The notes beneath the pieces are model-generated. The model was given only the letters and a program-made list of their open reading frames with translations. It had not been told where the DNA came from and ran no database searches. Below are positions 49,247-56,795 of a DNA stretch of 64,000 bases, piece by piece (the first letter of the stretch is position 1; each line of letters starts with the position of its first letter). Position numbers and translations under genes: made by a program. The DNA comes from Bacteroidales bacterium. Lineage in GTDB: Bacteria > Bacteroidota > Bacteroidia > Bacteroidales > F082. The stretch is from the NCBI GenBank assembly GCA_028277395.1, contig JANQGJ010000096.1, positions 25,725-89,724 on the forward strand. Direction: 5' to 3'.

Positions 49247-50851
49247 ATGAACATTAAGATGTTAATAACTAAGTTGTTACGATGTTGCTTTAAGCATAAA
49301 AAAAGTGTAAATTCGACTGAACTTATGAGTAATAAATATATAATATCCGATTTCTTCCCAATAGAAGAGCTATACTCTACTCTTAGTGATTTAATAAGTA
49401 CTGCTTTTAAAATATTTCCTAAGAACATTGAGAATAGTATTGATGAACTAAAAAATCTTTTAAGAGATGACATAAACTGCTATATTGAATATCCCTATGT
49501 GGAAAAAGTATATAGAGATAGTTATTACAATTATTACTCAACAAAACACAACTCAACTTTACGGAACTGTGCAAGAATTTCTTTTTTCAACAATGATATA
49601 TCTATTACAGATTTTAGAACTGTAGAATCAAACAAAATTCAAAACAGCTTTATGGGTTATATGACAATTCGTCCAACTTTACCTAACCTAATTGGTCGAA
49701 CGATGATTTCACCTTTAGCTTATCGTCAAAACAATAACCTGTATTGCCTAACCAATTCAGAAGTTGTCATTAATGGAGTTCGCTTAACAATTAGAGCCTT
49801 TCCGCATTCCTCTCAGGACGGAGAGACAATTACTTGTGCTGAAACTACGATTTGGTCGGTTATGGAGTACTTTGGAACTAGATATCCTGAATACAAACCA
49901 GTTTTACCATCAAAAATTATTGCTGCTCTTTCAAACTATAGTTACGAACGTCAATTACCTTCAAGAGGACTTACATCTGAACAAATAAGCTATGCTTTAA
50001 AAGAGTTTGACTTTGGAACTAGATTATACGCTTTAGCTGAAAATAGTCAAGATGAAGGTGAAATTGAAGCTTATGGGGAAAAGGAATTTAAAAGACTACT
50101 GGGCTATTATGTAGAGTCAGGAATTCCAATAATTGCTGGTATTGAAAATGATTCACTAGGGCATGCATTGATTATAATGGGACATAAGAAAATTACAGTT
50201 GGAGACATTGACCTAACAGAATATCAACCTATAGAAATTAATTCTAAAAATGGTATTGTCTATTTATATGATTACGCTGATCTAATAAATGACTTTGTTG
50301 TCATTGATGATAATATGCCACCTTATAATACAATCCCATTTGAAAACCCAACGCACAATTATGATACTCCTCAGTTTGAAGGATGCAAAATAAAAAATTT
50401 TATTGCACCGTTGTACCATAAAATATATTTGGAAGCAGGTGGAGCAAAGGAACTTTCTATATCATACCTAGAAAATTTTAATCATGATTTACCTGGGAAT
50501 AAAATTATTCTAAAATTGTTTTGTATTTCGAGTAGATCATTTAAAGCAGAATTGAATAATAAAGTAAACATTGGAGTAGAAGCTAATGAAATAATCTTGA
50601 GTTTAACAATGCCAAAGTTTATTTGGATTGGATTATTTACAAATACTGGACTACTAAAACAATCTAAAGCAAATGGTTTAGTGATTCTTGATGCAACGGA
50701 AACGAATATTGAAGATGCGTTAATACTTATGGTGTCACCAAATGGCTTGATAACATATGATTCACAGGATGATCTGGGGTTCAAATATACCACCTACGAC
50801 CTTGAAATAAATAATTTTAATATATTTGCAAACAATTTGAAAGAAAGCTAA
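49247..50851 (+). CDS. Papain-like (C39-type) cysteine peptidase-like protein, cassette 6
   Basis: 534 aa. After a 170-residue region of unknown fold (ISFFNNDISITDFRTVES, SFMGYMTIRPTLPNLIGRTMISP) comes a papain-fold signature: Cys197 in GETITCAETTIWSVMEYFGTRY, His306 in DSLGHALIIMGHKK, and Asp354 in VVIDDNMPPY. This matches the order of C39-like peptidases ('C....s..m...y.g' / 'GHa....G' / 'D'). A C-terminal beta-domain (about 400-534) is unassigned. It has an AGGAGG ribosome-binding site, no signal peptide and no visible transporter. It heads a three-gene unit. The role, perhaps a proteolytic effector of a conflict module, is inference. Confidence 0.6.
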   Translation: MNIKMLITKLLRCCFKHKKSVNSTELMSNKYIISDFFPIEELYSTLSDLISTAFKIFPKNIENSIDELKNLLRDDINCYIEYPYVEKVYRDSYYNYYSTKHNSTLRNCARISFFNNDISITDFRTVESNKIQNSFMGYMTIRPTLPNLIGRTMISPLAYRQNNNLYCLTNSEVVINGVRLTIRAFPHSSQDGETITCAETTIWSVMEYFGTRYPEYKPVLPSKIIAALSNYSYERQLPSRGLTSEQISYALKEFDFGTRLYALAENSQDEGEIEAYGEKEFKRLLGYYVESGIPIIAGIENDSLGHALIIMGHKKITVGDIDLTEYQPIEINSKNGIVYLYDYADLINDFVVIDDNMPPYNTIPFENPTHNYDTPQFEGCKIKNFIAPLYHKIYLEAGGAKELSISYLENFNHDLPGNKIILKLFCISSRSFKAELNNKVNIGVEANEIILSLTMPKFIWIGLFTNTGLLKQSKANGLVILDATETNIEDALILMVSPNGLITYDSQDDLGFKYTTYDLEINNFNIFANNLKES

Positions 50852-50856
50852 TTACA

Positions 50857-51045
50857 ATGGCAAAACTAAAAAACACGGTTATAGATAAGATGAAAGCTGA
50901 AAAGAGAGTTTCTTATCTTTCAAAAGATGAATCTTATGACATACATGTATCTACTTCTAAAAGAATGGAGAAATATGCTAGAGATTATAGTAAAAAAGAT
51001 AAAGCTTCTCATATAGCTGCATCAAAATTACTTCTCACTTCCTAA
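50857..51045 (+). CDS. Small basic helical protein, cassette 6
   Basis: 62 aa, strongly charged (MAKLKNTVIDKMKAEKRVSYLSKDE; SKRMEKYARDYSKKDKASHIAASKLL). It starts 5 bp after the peptidase-like gene and 20 bp before the next, so it is part of the same transcript. Not recognised. It could be a regulatory partner of the peptidase (antitoxin-like) but there is no direct evidence. Confidence 0.5.
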   Translation: MAKLKNTVIDKMKAEKRVSYLSKDESYDIHVSTSKRMEKYARDYSKKDKASHIAASKLLLTS

Positions 51046-51065
51046 TCGAACGGTTCTTATTCTAA

Positions 51066-51380
51066 ATGATTAATCTCTTAAAATCGAGAAGACTTCAAAA
51101 GTTTAAACCTCCAGTTTCAGGGGATAATAGTAAGTTTTGGAAACTGTTATTAATAATTCATTATTCATATAACATTATAGTCTTAATAGTTGGCTCTATA
51201 TTTATATTTAAAGGATATGAATTAGTAGAAAGAGGCATAAACGGTGAGATTGAATGGATATTAAAAGTATTTGGAAGCGAAAGCACCCTTAGAAATGCCT
51301 CTCCAGGTATTTTCTTAGTTATAGTTGGATTTTTTATCATTTTATTTGCACGTGACAATGTGGAATACAAAAAAAATTAA
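51066..51380 (+). CDS. Small two-TM membrane protein, cassette 6
   Basis: 104 aa. TM helices at about 26-49 (LLLIIHYSYNIIVLIVGSIFIF) and 78-95 (GIFLVIVGFFIILFA), short polar ends. It lies 20 bp after the 62-aa gene. Two-TM proteins with a peptidase partner can be membrane-disrupting effectors. This is an inference from the layout only. Confidence 0.5.
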   Translation: MINLLKSRRLQKFKPPVSGDNSKFWKLLLIIHYSYNIIVLIVGSIFIFKGYELVERGINGEIEWILKVFGSESTLRNASPGIFLVIVGFFIILFARDNVEYKKN

Positions 51381-51452
51381 ATTGTTTGGACTAAGGAGTA
51401 AAAGTTGTGTCATCATGTTGTTTGCCCAGCCAGTTCGTACTTCTACACCAAA

Positions 51453-52583
51453 CTACCCCCCAACAAAAACCCAATCCAAATACTCCGTCAACTCCATCTT
51501 CTTCTTGGCGTAATCGCAGTTAACCTGCAGGGCAACGGCGATTCGTTTGTCCGGGTAGTAAGCAAAAATTGAAACAAAACCCGGAACGAAGCCGGTGTGG
51601 CCGTAGGCTTTGCCGAATTTGGTGTTGTAGATGAAGCTGCCGGTGCCGTAGGACAGGCCTTTGTCAATTTCGATGCCGTTGCTGTTAGGGGTGGTTATCT
51701 TAGTTAGAAGCTCCGGTGAAAACAGCTCGCCTTCGAAATAAAGTTTGGACCACTTTGCCAGGTCTGAAGTTGTGGAAACCATACCACCACCAGTCCATTC
51801 CATTTGGGGGTTAAAAGCGTATTTGCCATCGACAACAACAACTCCGGGCATTCTGAAAAAATCACCAAGATCTGAATAACCGGTGGGCAGGTTATTGATC
51901 TCGCGGGTTATTGCCGGGTAAGTGTAAGTTAAACCATAAGGTTTCAGAATGCGATTTTCAACTTCGTCGTAGTAATAAGAGCCGGTGATCTTTTCTATCA
52001 GCATTCCCAGCAGGATGTAGTTGGTGTCAGAATAAGCCCATCCCTTATCAGCTTCGTGTACAGGCTCACTGTCATAAATATTAGATAACCGGTCTTCATA
52101 AGTCCAGATCTTGTCGGGACTGGCTTTCAAAGTGTCCCAGACAGCCTGGTTTTCAATATATCTTGGTAAGCCGGTAGTGTGTTGTAACAACATCTCAACA
52201 GTAATATCATTAATGTTTGGCAATCTTTTCAGCCATTGATTGTCAGGGAAATAGGTGATGAACTTTTCTTCCAGATCAATTTTCCCTTCATCAACAAGCT
52301 GCATTAAAATTGCAACAGCATAGGTTTTACCAATACTTCCCGAGAACATAACATGTTGAGTAGTCAGGGGTACTTTGGTGGATGTGTCAGCCACACCTGC
52401 CGAATAGTTGGTTTGCTTTCCGTTTTTGTAGATTATGGAAAGATTAATACCCGGTACATTATTTTCAATAATCAGTTCATCAAGTATTTTAGGTATTTTA
52501 TCTTCATCGTTTACTTTATTTTGGTTTTGGCAGCCGGGGAATATCAGTATTGCCAGCATCAATCCAATTATAATTTTATTCAT
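51453..52583 (-). CDS. Serine hydrolase, beta-lactamase/PBP4* family lipoprotein
   Basis: 376 aa from the ATG at 52583 (a frame to 52613 adds ten residues before the signal). Lipobox FPGC (about 13-16). Catalytic SxxK is in SGSIGKTYAVAI, the YxN is in WAYSDTNYILLGML, and the third motif is HTGFVPGF. This is the class C beta-lactamase-like family (Pbp4*, EstB), usually D-alanyl-D-alanine peptidases or esterases in the periplasm. The 3' end (51480-51800) is visibly richer in G+C than the rest. Confidence 0.88.
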   Translation of the reverse strand: MNKIIIGLMLAILIFPGCQNQNKVNDEDKIPKILDELIIENNVPGINLSIIYKNGKQTNYSAGVADTSTKVPLTTQHVMFSGSIGKTYAVAILMQLVDEGKIDLEEKFITYFPDNQWLKRLPNINDITVEMLLQHTTGLPRYIENQAVWDTLKASPDKIWTYEDRLSNIYDSEPVHEADKGWAYSDTNYILLGMLIEKITGSYYYDEVENRILKPYGLTYTYPAITREINNLPTGYSDLGDFFRMPGVVVVDGKYAFNPQMEWTGGGMVSTTSDLAKWSKLYFEGELFSPELLTKITTPNSNGIEIDKGLSYGTGSFIYNTKFGKAYGHTGFVPGFVSIFAYYPDKRIAVALQVNCDYAKKKMELTEYLDWVFVGG

Positions 52584-52711
52584 GGTATTTCTGTGATTAT
52601 GCAACAGGTACATTAATAATTAATTCAGTTTTAAGTAGACCAGCCAATTTTGGCAGGTTACCGGAGAATAAAATTAGTTTTTTTAGCAATATGGTTTTAG
52701 AGATCTGTAAT

Positions 52712-53089
52712 TTAAATAACCAGTATCGTTAATATCAATTGCAGAGCCGAAACGGGTAAAGCCACTATCAACACTGATTTAGATACTTTGTTGCTGAATT
52801 CCTGCCTGCCTTTACGAAGATGATAAAAATGAAAAAAGAATGCAAAGATCCCGCAAACGGAGAGAAAAAACGACAAAGTTATACCCAATAATGATGGCCG
52901 GTCGATTATTGTAAGTCCGTAAAGTATGGCAAATACCATGGGGATATGGATTACCACAAATCCCTGTATGCCCATTGTATTTTTTGGGAAAAACAGGTTC
53001 CACTCTTCCCAGTAAGCAGAGTCGATTTCATGGACTATTAGTATCACGGCATTTGTTAAATATGTCCAGAATAACAGGTTTTCTATCAT
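52712..53089 (-). CDS. DUF6713-like four-TM membrane protein
   Basis: 125 aa from the ATG at 53089; the frame extends to 53152, but the signature begins MIENLLFWTYLTNAVILIVHEIDSAYWEEW. Four hydrophobic segments (about 5-22, 44-62, 67-85, 104-123). The phrase HEIDSAYWEEWNLF with its charged motif in the first loop is characteristic of the small DUF6713 family as I recall it. The function is unknown. Confidence 0.6.
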   Translation of the reverse strand: MIENLLFWTYLTNAVILIVHEIDSAYWEEWNLFFPKNTMGIQGFVVIHIPMVFAILYGLTIIDRPSLLGITLSFFLSVCGIFAFFFHFYHLRKGRQEFSNKVSKSVLIVALPVSALQLILTILVI

Positions 53090-53581
53090 GATCTTATATT
53101 TTGATTTGTTCCTGCAATATTCGCAATAACCTGTGGTAGAATTGCTTGACAAAAATCAAGAAATTCTTAAAGTGATAATTGTTTTAGGGATAAATTCAAA
53201 TTCTGTACAAACTTCACCTGCCATTATTGTTTTACTGGTCAACTGTGGCTTGCCCGGCCTATTTTAATTAAGCTGTAATTTGCAATATAAGCTTAGTAAG
53301 TACATGAAGCTCCGAAGGATGAGGAGATCACATGCACGCACTTAGCTTATATGGTAAATTTCAGTGAAAATAAAAATAAGTCTTGATCTTCCTGCCTGTT
53401 CGGCTGACAGGTTTGATTCGTTTTTGGATCAAGCCAAAAATGAATAGCCCTTCAGGCCTGCTGCAGGCAGGCTTAAGGAAAATCAGGATGGTGTGTTCAA
53501 TTGGAAATTCATACAGGTAGTTTTTATTAATTCATAAATCCCCTGAAAGTTGGCTCGAGCTACAATATGATTTTTATACAT
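53090..53581. other. Intergenic region with several palindromes
   Basis: No gene in about 490 bp. It contains ATATAAGCT/AGCTTATAT (53285-53293 and 53344-53352) around a 50-bp insert, CTTGATC/GATCAAG (53382-53388 and 53427-53433), and the GC-rich GCCTGC-T-GCAGGC palindrome at 53456-53468 beside CCTGCCTG. The last two read like dispersed REP-type elements common in Bacteroidota. Confidence 0.5.
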
Positions 53582-54154
53582 TTATTCCAAATGCTTTCTC
53601 CTTAACCTGCTCAAAGTTTCCGGAGTTATACCCAGAGAAGAAGCAATATGTTTTAAAGGTACAAGATTAAAAATCCCCGGATACTCTTTAAAAAGCTTCC
53701 TGAAACGCTGTTCGGCATTTAACTGAATATGATCAAGCATCCTTGACTCAAGCGCCGTATAAGCCTGCAACAATAAAAAATTGTCGATTTCCAGCCAGTT
53801 GGGAATGATAGTTATTAGTTCAAAATGTTTTTCCCTGCTGATCATCAGTAATTCACAATCAGTTAATGCCTGAATACTCCACTCGCTGGGAACCTGGTAT
53901 GCAAAACTGGTTAACGCTGTTGAGAAGTCGTTTTCAAAAACAAAACCAAGTGTTGTTTCTTCAGTATCAATCTCATTGAAAACTCTCAAAATACCGTTTA
54001 CAACAAATGCCAGGTCATTACAAATATCCCCCTTGCCTATCCACACTTCATTTTTAACAAGGGTTAGTTCGGTAAACGACTCAACTACTCTTGTTCGCTC
54101 CATTTCAGTTAACCTGGAGTTTTCTTTGAGATAGTTATTTAGTCTTTCTTGCAT
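53582..54154 (-). CDS. Crp/Fnr family transcriptional regulator
   Basis: 190 aa. A cyclic-nucleotide-binding-like beta-barrel (LTEMERTRVVESFTELTLVKNEVWIGKGDICNDLAFVVNGILRVF) is followed by a long helix and a C-terminal helix-turn-helix (VPLKHIASSLGITPETLSRLRRKHL). The barrel lacks the cAMP phosphate-binding RxS pattern. No Fnr-type cysteines. It lies 30 bp after the phosphoesterase gene on the same strand. Confidence 0.88.
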   Translation of the reverse strand: MQERLNNYLKENSRLTEMERTRVVESFTELTLVKNEVWIGKGDICNDLAFVVNGILRVFNEIDTEETTLGFVFENDFSTALTSFAYQVPSEWSIQALTDCELLMISREKHFELITIIPNWLEIDNFLLLQAYTALESRMLDHIQLNAEQRFRKLFKEYPGIFNLVPLKHIASSLGITPETLSRLRRKHLE

Positions 54155-54184
54155 GTTAATTCCGATATGAGATAAACTAAAGTA

Positions 54185-54928
54185 TTATACCTTACCGGTC
54201 CTTATCCACCGGGCCCAGTCAGTTCTGTTGTTTTTTTCAGCAAGTTGAGCAGCTTTTTCAAAATCGTAAGGTAATGATACCTGGTCGATTTTTACTCCAC
54301 CTGTATCAAACTCAAGAATAGAATAACACGCTGACGGATTATGGTTCTCCATTTTGTGATAAACAGGCTCATCATCATCGTATGCAGGTAACCCAACACT
54401 TCCCGGGTTGATAATTGTGAACCTCCCGGCTTTTATAAGGTTTGGAACATGACTATGGCCACATACAACAATACTTTGATCAATATTTTTAAGTATTTCA
54501 TTAAGCTCAGTTTCCGGTCTTACATAAATAAAGCCTTCATTCAACTGTTCTATCAAATAATCTGAGTCTCGTTGAGGGGTTCCGTGGCAGCAGTAAACCC
54601 GGTTATTTACAATTGTGTCAAATTCAAGCATTTTCATCCAGCTTATCATATCATGAGTCAGCTGTGTTTTTACAGATTCCAGGGTAGGGATTCCCGTTTC
54701 ATGGCCCAGGCACTCAAGTAAAAACCTGTCTTGGTTACCGGATATGCTGATCATCTCATTTTCACTGATGATACTGAAAGTACCTGCCGGATCAAGTGGG
54801 CCATACAAACTATCCCCCAGATTTACTATTGTGTTAATTCCTCTCGATTTTATATCCTTAATGACCTCTTTAAGAGCAGTTGAATTACCATGAATGTCGG
54901 ATATAATTGCTAAAGTGTTTTGATCCAT
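54185..54928 (-). CDS. Metallophosphoesterase (YfcE/phosphodiesterase-like)
   Basis: 247 aa. The calcineurin-like metal ligands are all present: ISDIHGNSTAL, NLGDSLYGP, ISGNQDRFLLE, YCCHGTP, and VVCGHSHVP. A C-terminal extension (about 190-247) contains YDDDEPVYHKMENHNPSACYSILEFD. It probably hydrolyses a phosphodiester or phosphomonoester in the cytoplasm; the substrate is unknown. It is co-transcribed with the Crp/Fnr gene. Confidence 0.9.
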   Translation of the reverse strand: MDQNTLAIISDIHGNSTALKEVIKDIKSRGINTIVNLGDSLYGPLDPAGTFSIISENEMISISGNQDRFLLECLGHETGIPTLESVKTQLTHDMISWMKMLEFDTIVNNRVYCCHGTPQRDSDYLIEQLNEGFIYVRPETELNEILKNIDQSIVVCGHSHVPNLIKAGRFTIINPGSVGLPAYDDDEPVYHKMENHNPSACYSILEFDTGGVKIDQVSLPYDFEKAAQLAEKNNRTDWARWIRTGKV

Positions 54929-55413
54929 TATAAAATCAGATTTATAATAATGTATAATTAAAAATCGAACGCCAAAAAGTATAACAAATATACCAATTCC
55001 TGTTGGCAGAAATTAATTGATATGGAGGCAATATGTTTCAGGACTAATAGTTTACAATTCTTTTATAACTTTACCTTTCTGAATTAACGGGATTTTTAAG
55101 TAAGAAATTGCTACTGTGTATTGTGTTAATCTGCAAATTAATAGTTCTGCAACACTTACCGGTGAAATAGAAAAACCCAGGTTCAGTAAATATAATGTTG
55201 GAATTAAAGTTATCATTCCATAGATCTGTCACATAATTTGGAGATGATCAGGCTGTTTGAGTTGAATTCTGCCAAAAACAAATGACAGGAATACATGTGT
55301 TTCGGTTTGATCGGGACCTGGTATCCTAATAAACGGATCAGGGAAACAAAGTAAAATATTGAACCTGCTTACTGATAAATAAGCATGTAACTAATAACTA
55401 AAGTTCAATAAAT
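54929..55413. other. 485-bp intergenic region
   Basis: No ORF or RNA gene recognised. Near its right end there is a nested dyad: ATTGAAC (55358-55364) with GTTCAAT (55403-55409), and inside it TGCTTA/TAAGCA. It lies 5 bp before the cupin ATG and could be a leader structure, but AT-rich chance pairing is also possible. Confidence 0.4.
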
Positions 55414-55773
55414 ATGCAAAAGGTAAATGTTACTGAGAAGCTAAACCAAATATCTGACTACTGGAATCCCAGGGTAGCAGCAGAATTAAACGGTCAGCAA
55501 ATCAGACTTGTTAAGATATCGGGTGAATTTGAATTCCATAAACATGAAAATGAGGACGAAATGTTTTTCGTTATAGCAGGATCATTAAGGATTGATACAG
55601 AAAACGATTCTTTTGAACTTACAGAAGGTGAATTTATTGTAGTACCAAAAGGAGTATTGCACAGGCCTGTTGCAAAAGAAGAAGTACATCTTATGATATT
55701 TGTAGCCGGTTCAGGCATAAATACAGGTAATCTCAGGAATGATATGACATTGGACACACTTAAGCGAATCTAA
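55414..55773 (+). CDS. Small cupin-domain protein
   Basis: 119 aa with one cupin barrel. Motif 1 reads FEFHKHENEDEMFFVIAGSLRID (His, His, Glu metal ligands), and motif 2 GEFIVVPKGVLHRPVA supplies the fourth. Single-domain cupins bind a metal and act as isomerases, oxygenases or simple sensors; the activity is not predictable. It starts a plus-strand run with the PD40 gene 18 bp downstream. Confidence 0.9.
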   Translation: MQKVNVTEKLNQISDYWNPRVAAELNGQQIRLVKISGEFEFHKHENEDEMFFVIAGSLRIDTENDSFELTEGEFIVVPKGVLHRPVAKEEVHLMIFVAGSGINTGNLRNDMTLDTLKRI

Positions 55774-55791
55774 TCTAAAAAAACAATATAA

Positions 55792-56721
55792 ATGAAACAA
55801 ATACAACTTACAATCCTCTTTGCGCTTATTTGCTGCTTATCAGCGTTTTCGCAGAATGACAACCATTTATATTTTGGTCAGACACCTCCGGGCATTAATG
55901 TGGAAAAGTTTAACGGTGGTAGTTTCTTTGAAGAAGAAAACAACCGAAAAAGAAGCTTTAACCTGGCATTTTCTCCTTCCGGAGATGAAATGTTCTTTTC
56001 TTATTATAAAGGAACCAAAGAAATGCCTCATCCCGAATACGAAATAAAAACAAGTAGTTACATTAATGGAGAATGGACATACCCTGAAACAGCTTCCTTT
56101 TCCGGCATTTATTCAGATGTTGATATTACTTACTCGCCTGACGGGAAATACATATTCTTTGCATCTGACCGGCCACAACCACATTCCATAGGTCTTGATA
56201 TCTATTACTCCGTAAAAACCGATGATGGGTGGAGTGAACCAATATATGCCGGAACTGACATAAACACCAATGAAGGTGAGGTTTATCCATCTGTATCATC
56301 TAAAAACCATGTTTTCTTCAGGTCATCCCGGACGGGCGGATATAGCGAATCGGATTTGTATAAAGCTGACTGGAAGCATGGAAACTTTATAAATGTTCAA
56401 AATCTTGGCCCAAATGTAAACTCACCTTATGGTCAGAGTAATGCAGTGATATCTGCCGATGAAAGCTATATCCTGTTATGTACTAAGCGGCCGGATAGTG
56501 AAAAATGGCAAATATTTGTTTCTTTTCAGCTGGATGAAAACAACTGGACCAGTGCAGTAAGTCTGGGGCCACAGGTGAATACTCAGGCCGGTGCAAGTGC
56601 GCCGACCATAACACCTGATGGTAATTACATAATATTTTCGAAAAGAAGAGGCCCGGACAGGGGATTATACTGGGTAAGTACCGAACTAATTGAAAAAATA
56701 AGGGAAACCAAAATTCATTGA
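55792..56721 (+). CDS. Secreted PD40/TolB-like beta-propeller protein
   Basis: 309 aa. Signal peptide (about 1-20, ending SAFSQ), then blades with the PD40 phrase: FSPSGDEMFFSYY, YSPDGKYIFFASD, SAVISADESYILLCTKR, and ITPDGNYIIFSKRRG. This is the family of TolB-like propellers often found in Bacteroidota. It probably binds a ligand in the periplasm or at the surface. It is co-transcribed with the cupin gene. Confidence 0.85.
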   Translation: MKQIQLTILFALICCLSAFSQNDNHLYFGQTPPGINVEKFNGGSFFEEENNRKRSFNLAFSPSGDEMFFSYYKGTKEMPHPEYEIKTSSYINGEWTYPETASFSGIYSDVDITYSPDGKYIFFASDRPQPHSIGLDIYYSVKTDDGWSEPIYAGTDINTNEGEVYPSVSSKNHVFFRSSRTGGYSESDLYKADWKHGNFINVQNLGPNVNSPYGQSNAVISADESYILLCTKRPDSEKWQIFVSFQLDENNWTSAVSLGPQVNTQAGASAPTITPDGNYIIFSKRRGPDRGLYWVSTELIEKIRETKIH

Positions 56722-56795
56722 AATGTGTTTTCAATGAAAGATAAGATTTGTTATTACCGAAATTGTTATAGATTGCCAAATAGAAAAAAAGAAAT

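Noticed and set aside
51325..51513. 62-codon plus-strand ORF
   Set aside because: Overlaps the 104-aa membrane protein gene and the end of the antisense serine hydrolase gene; no conserved features.
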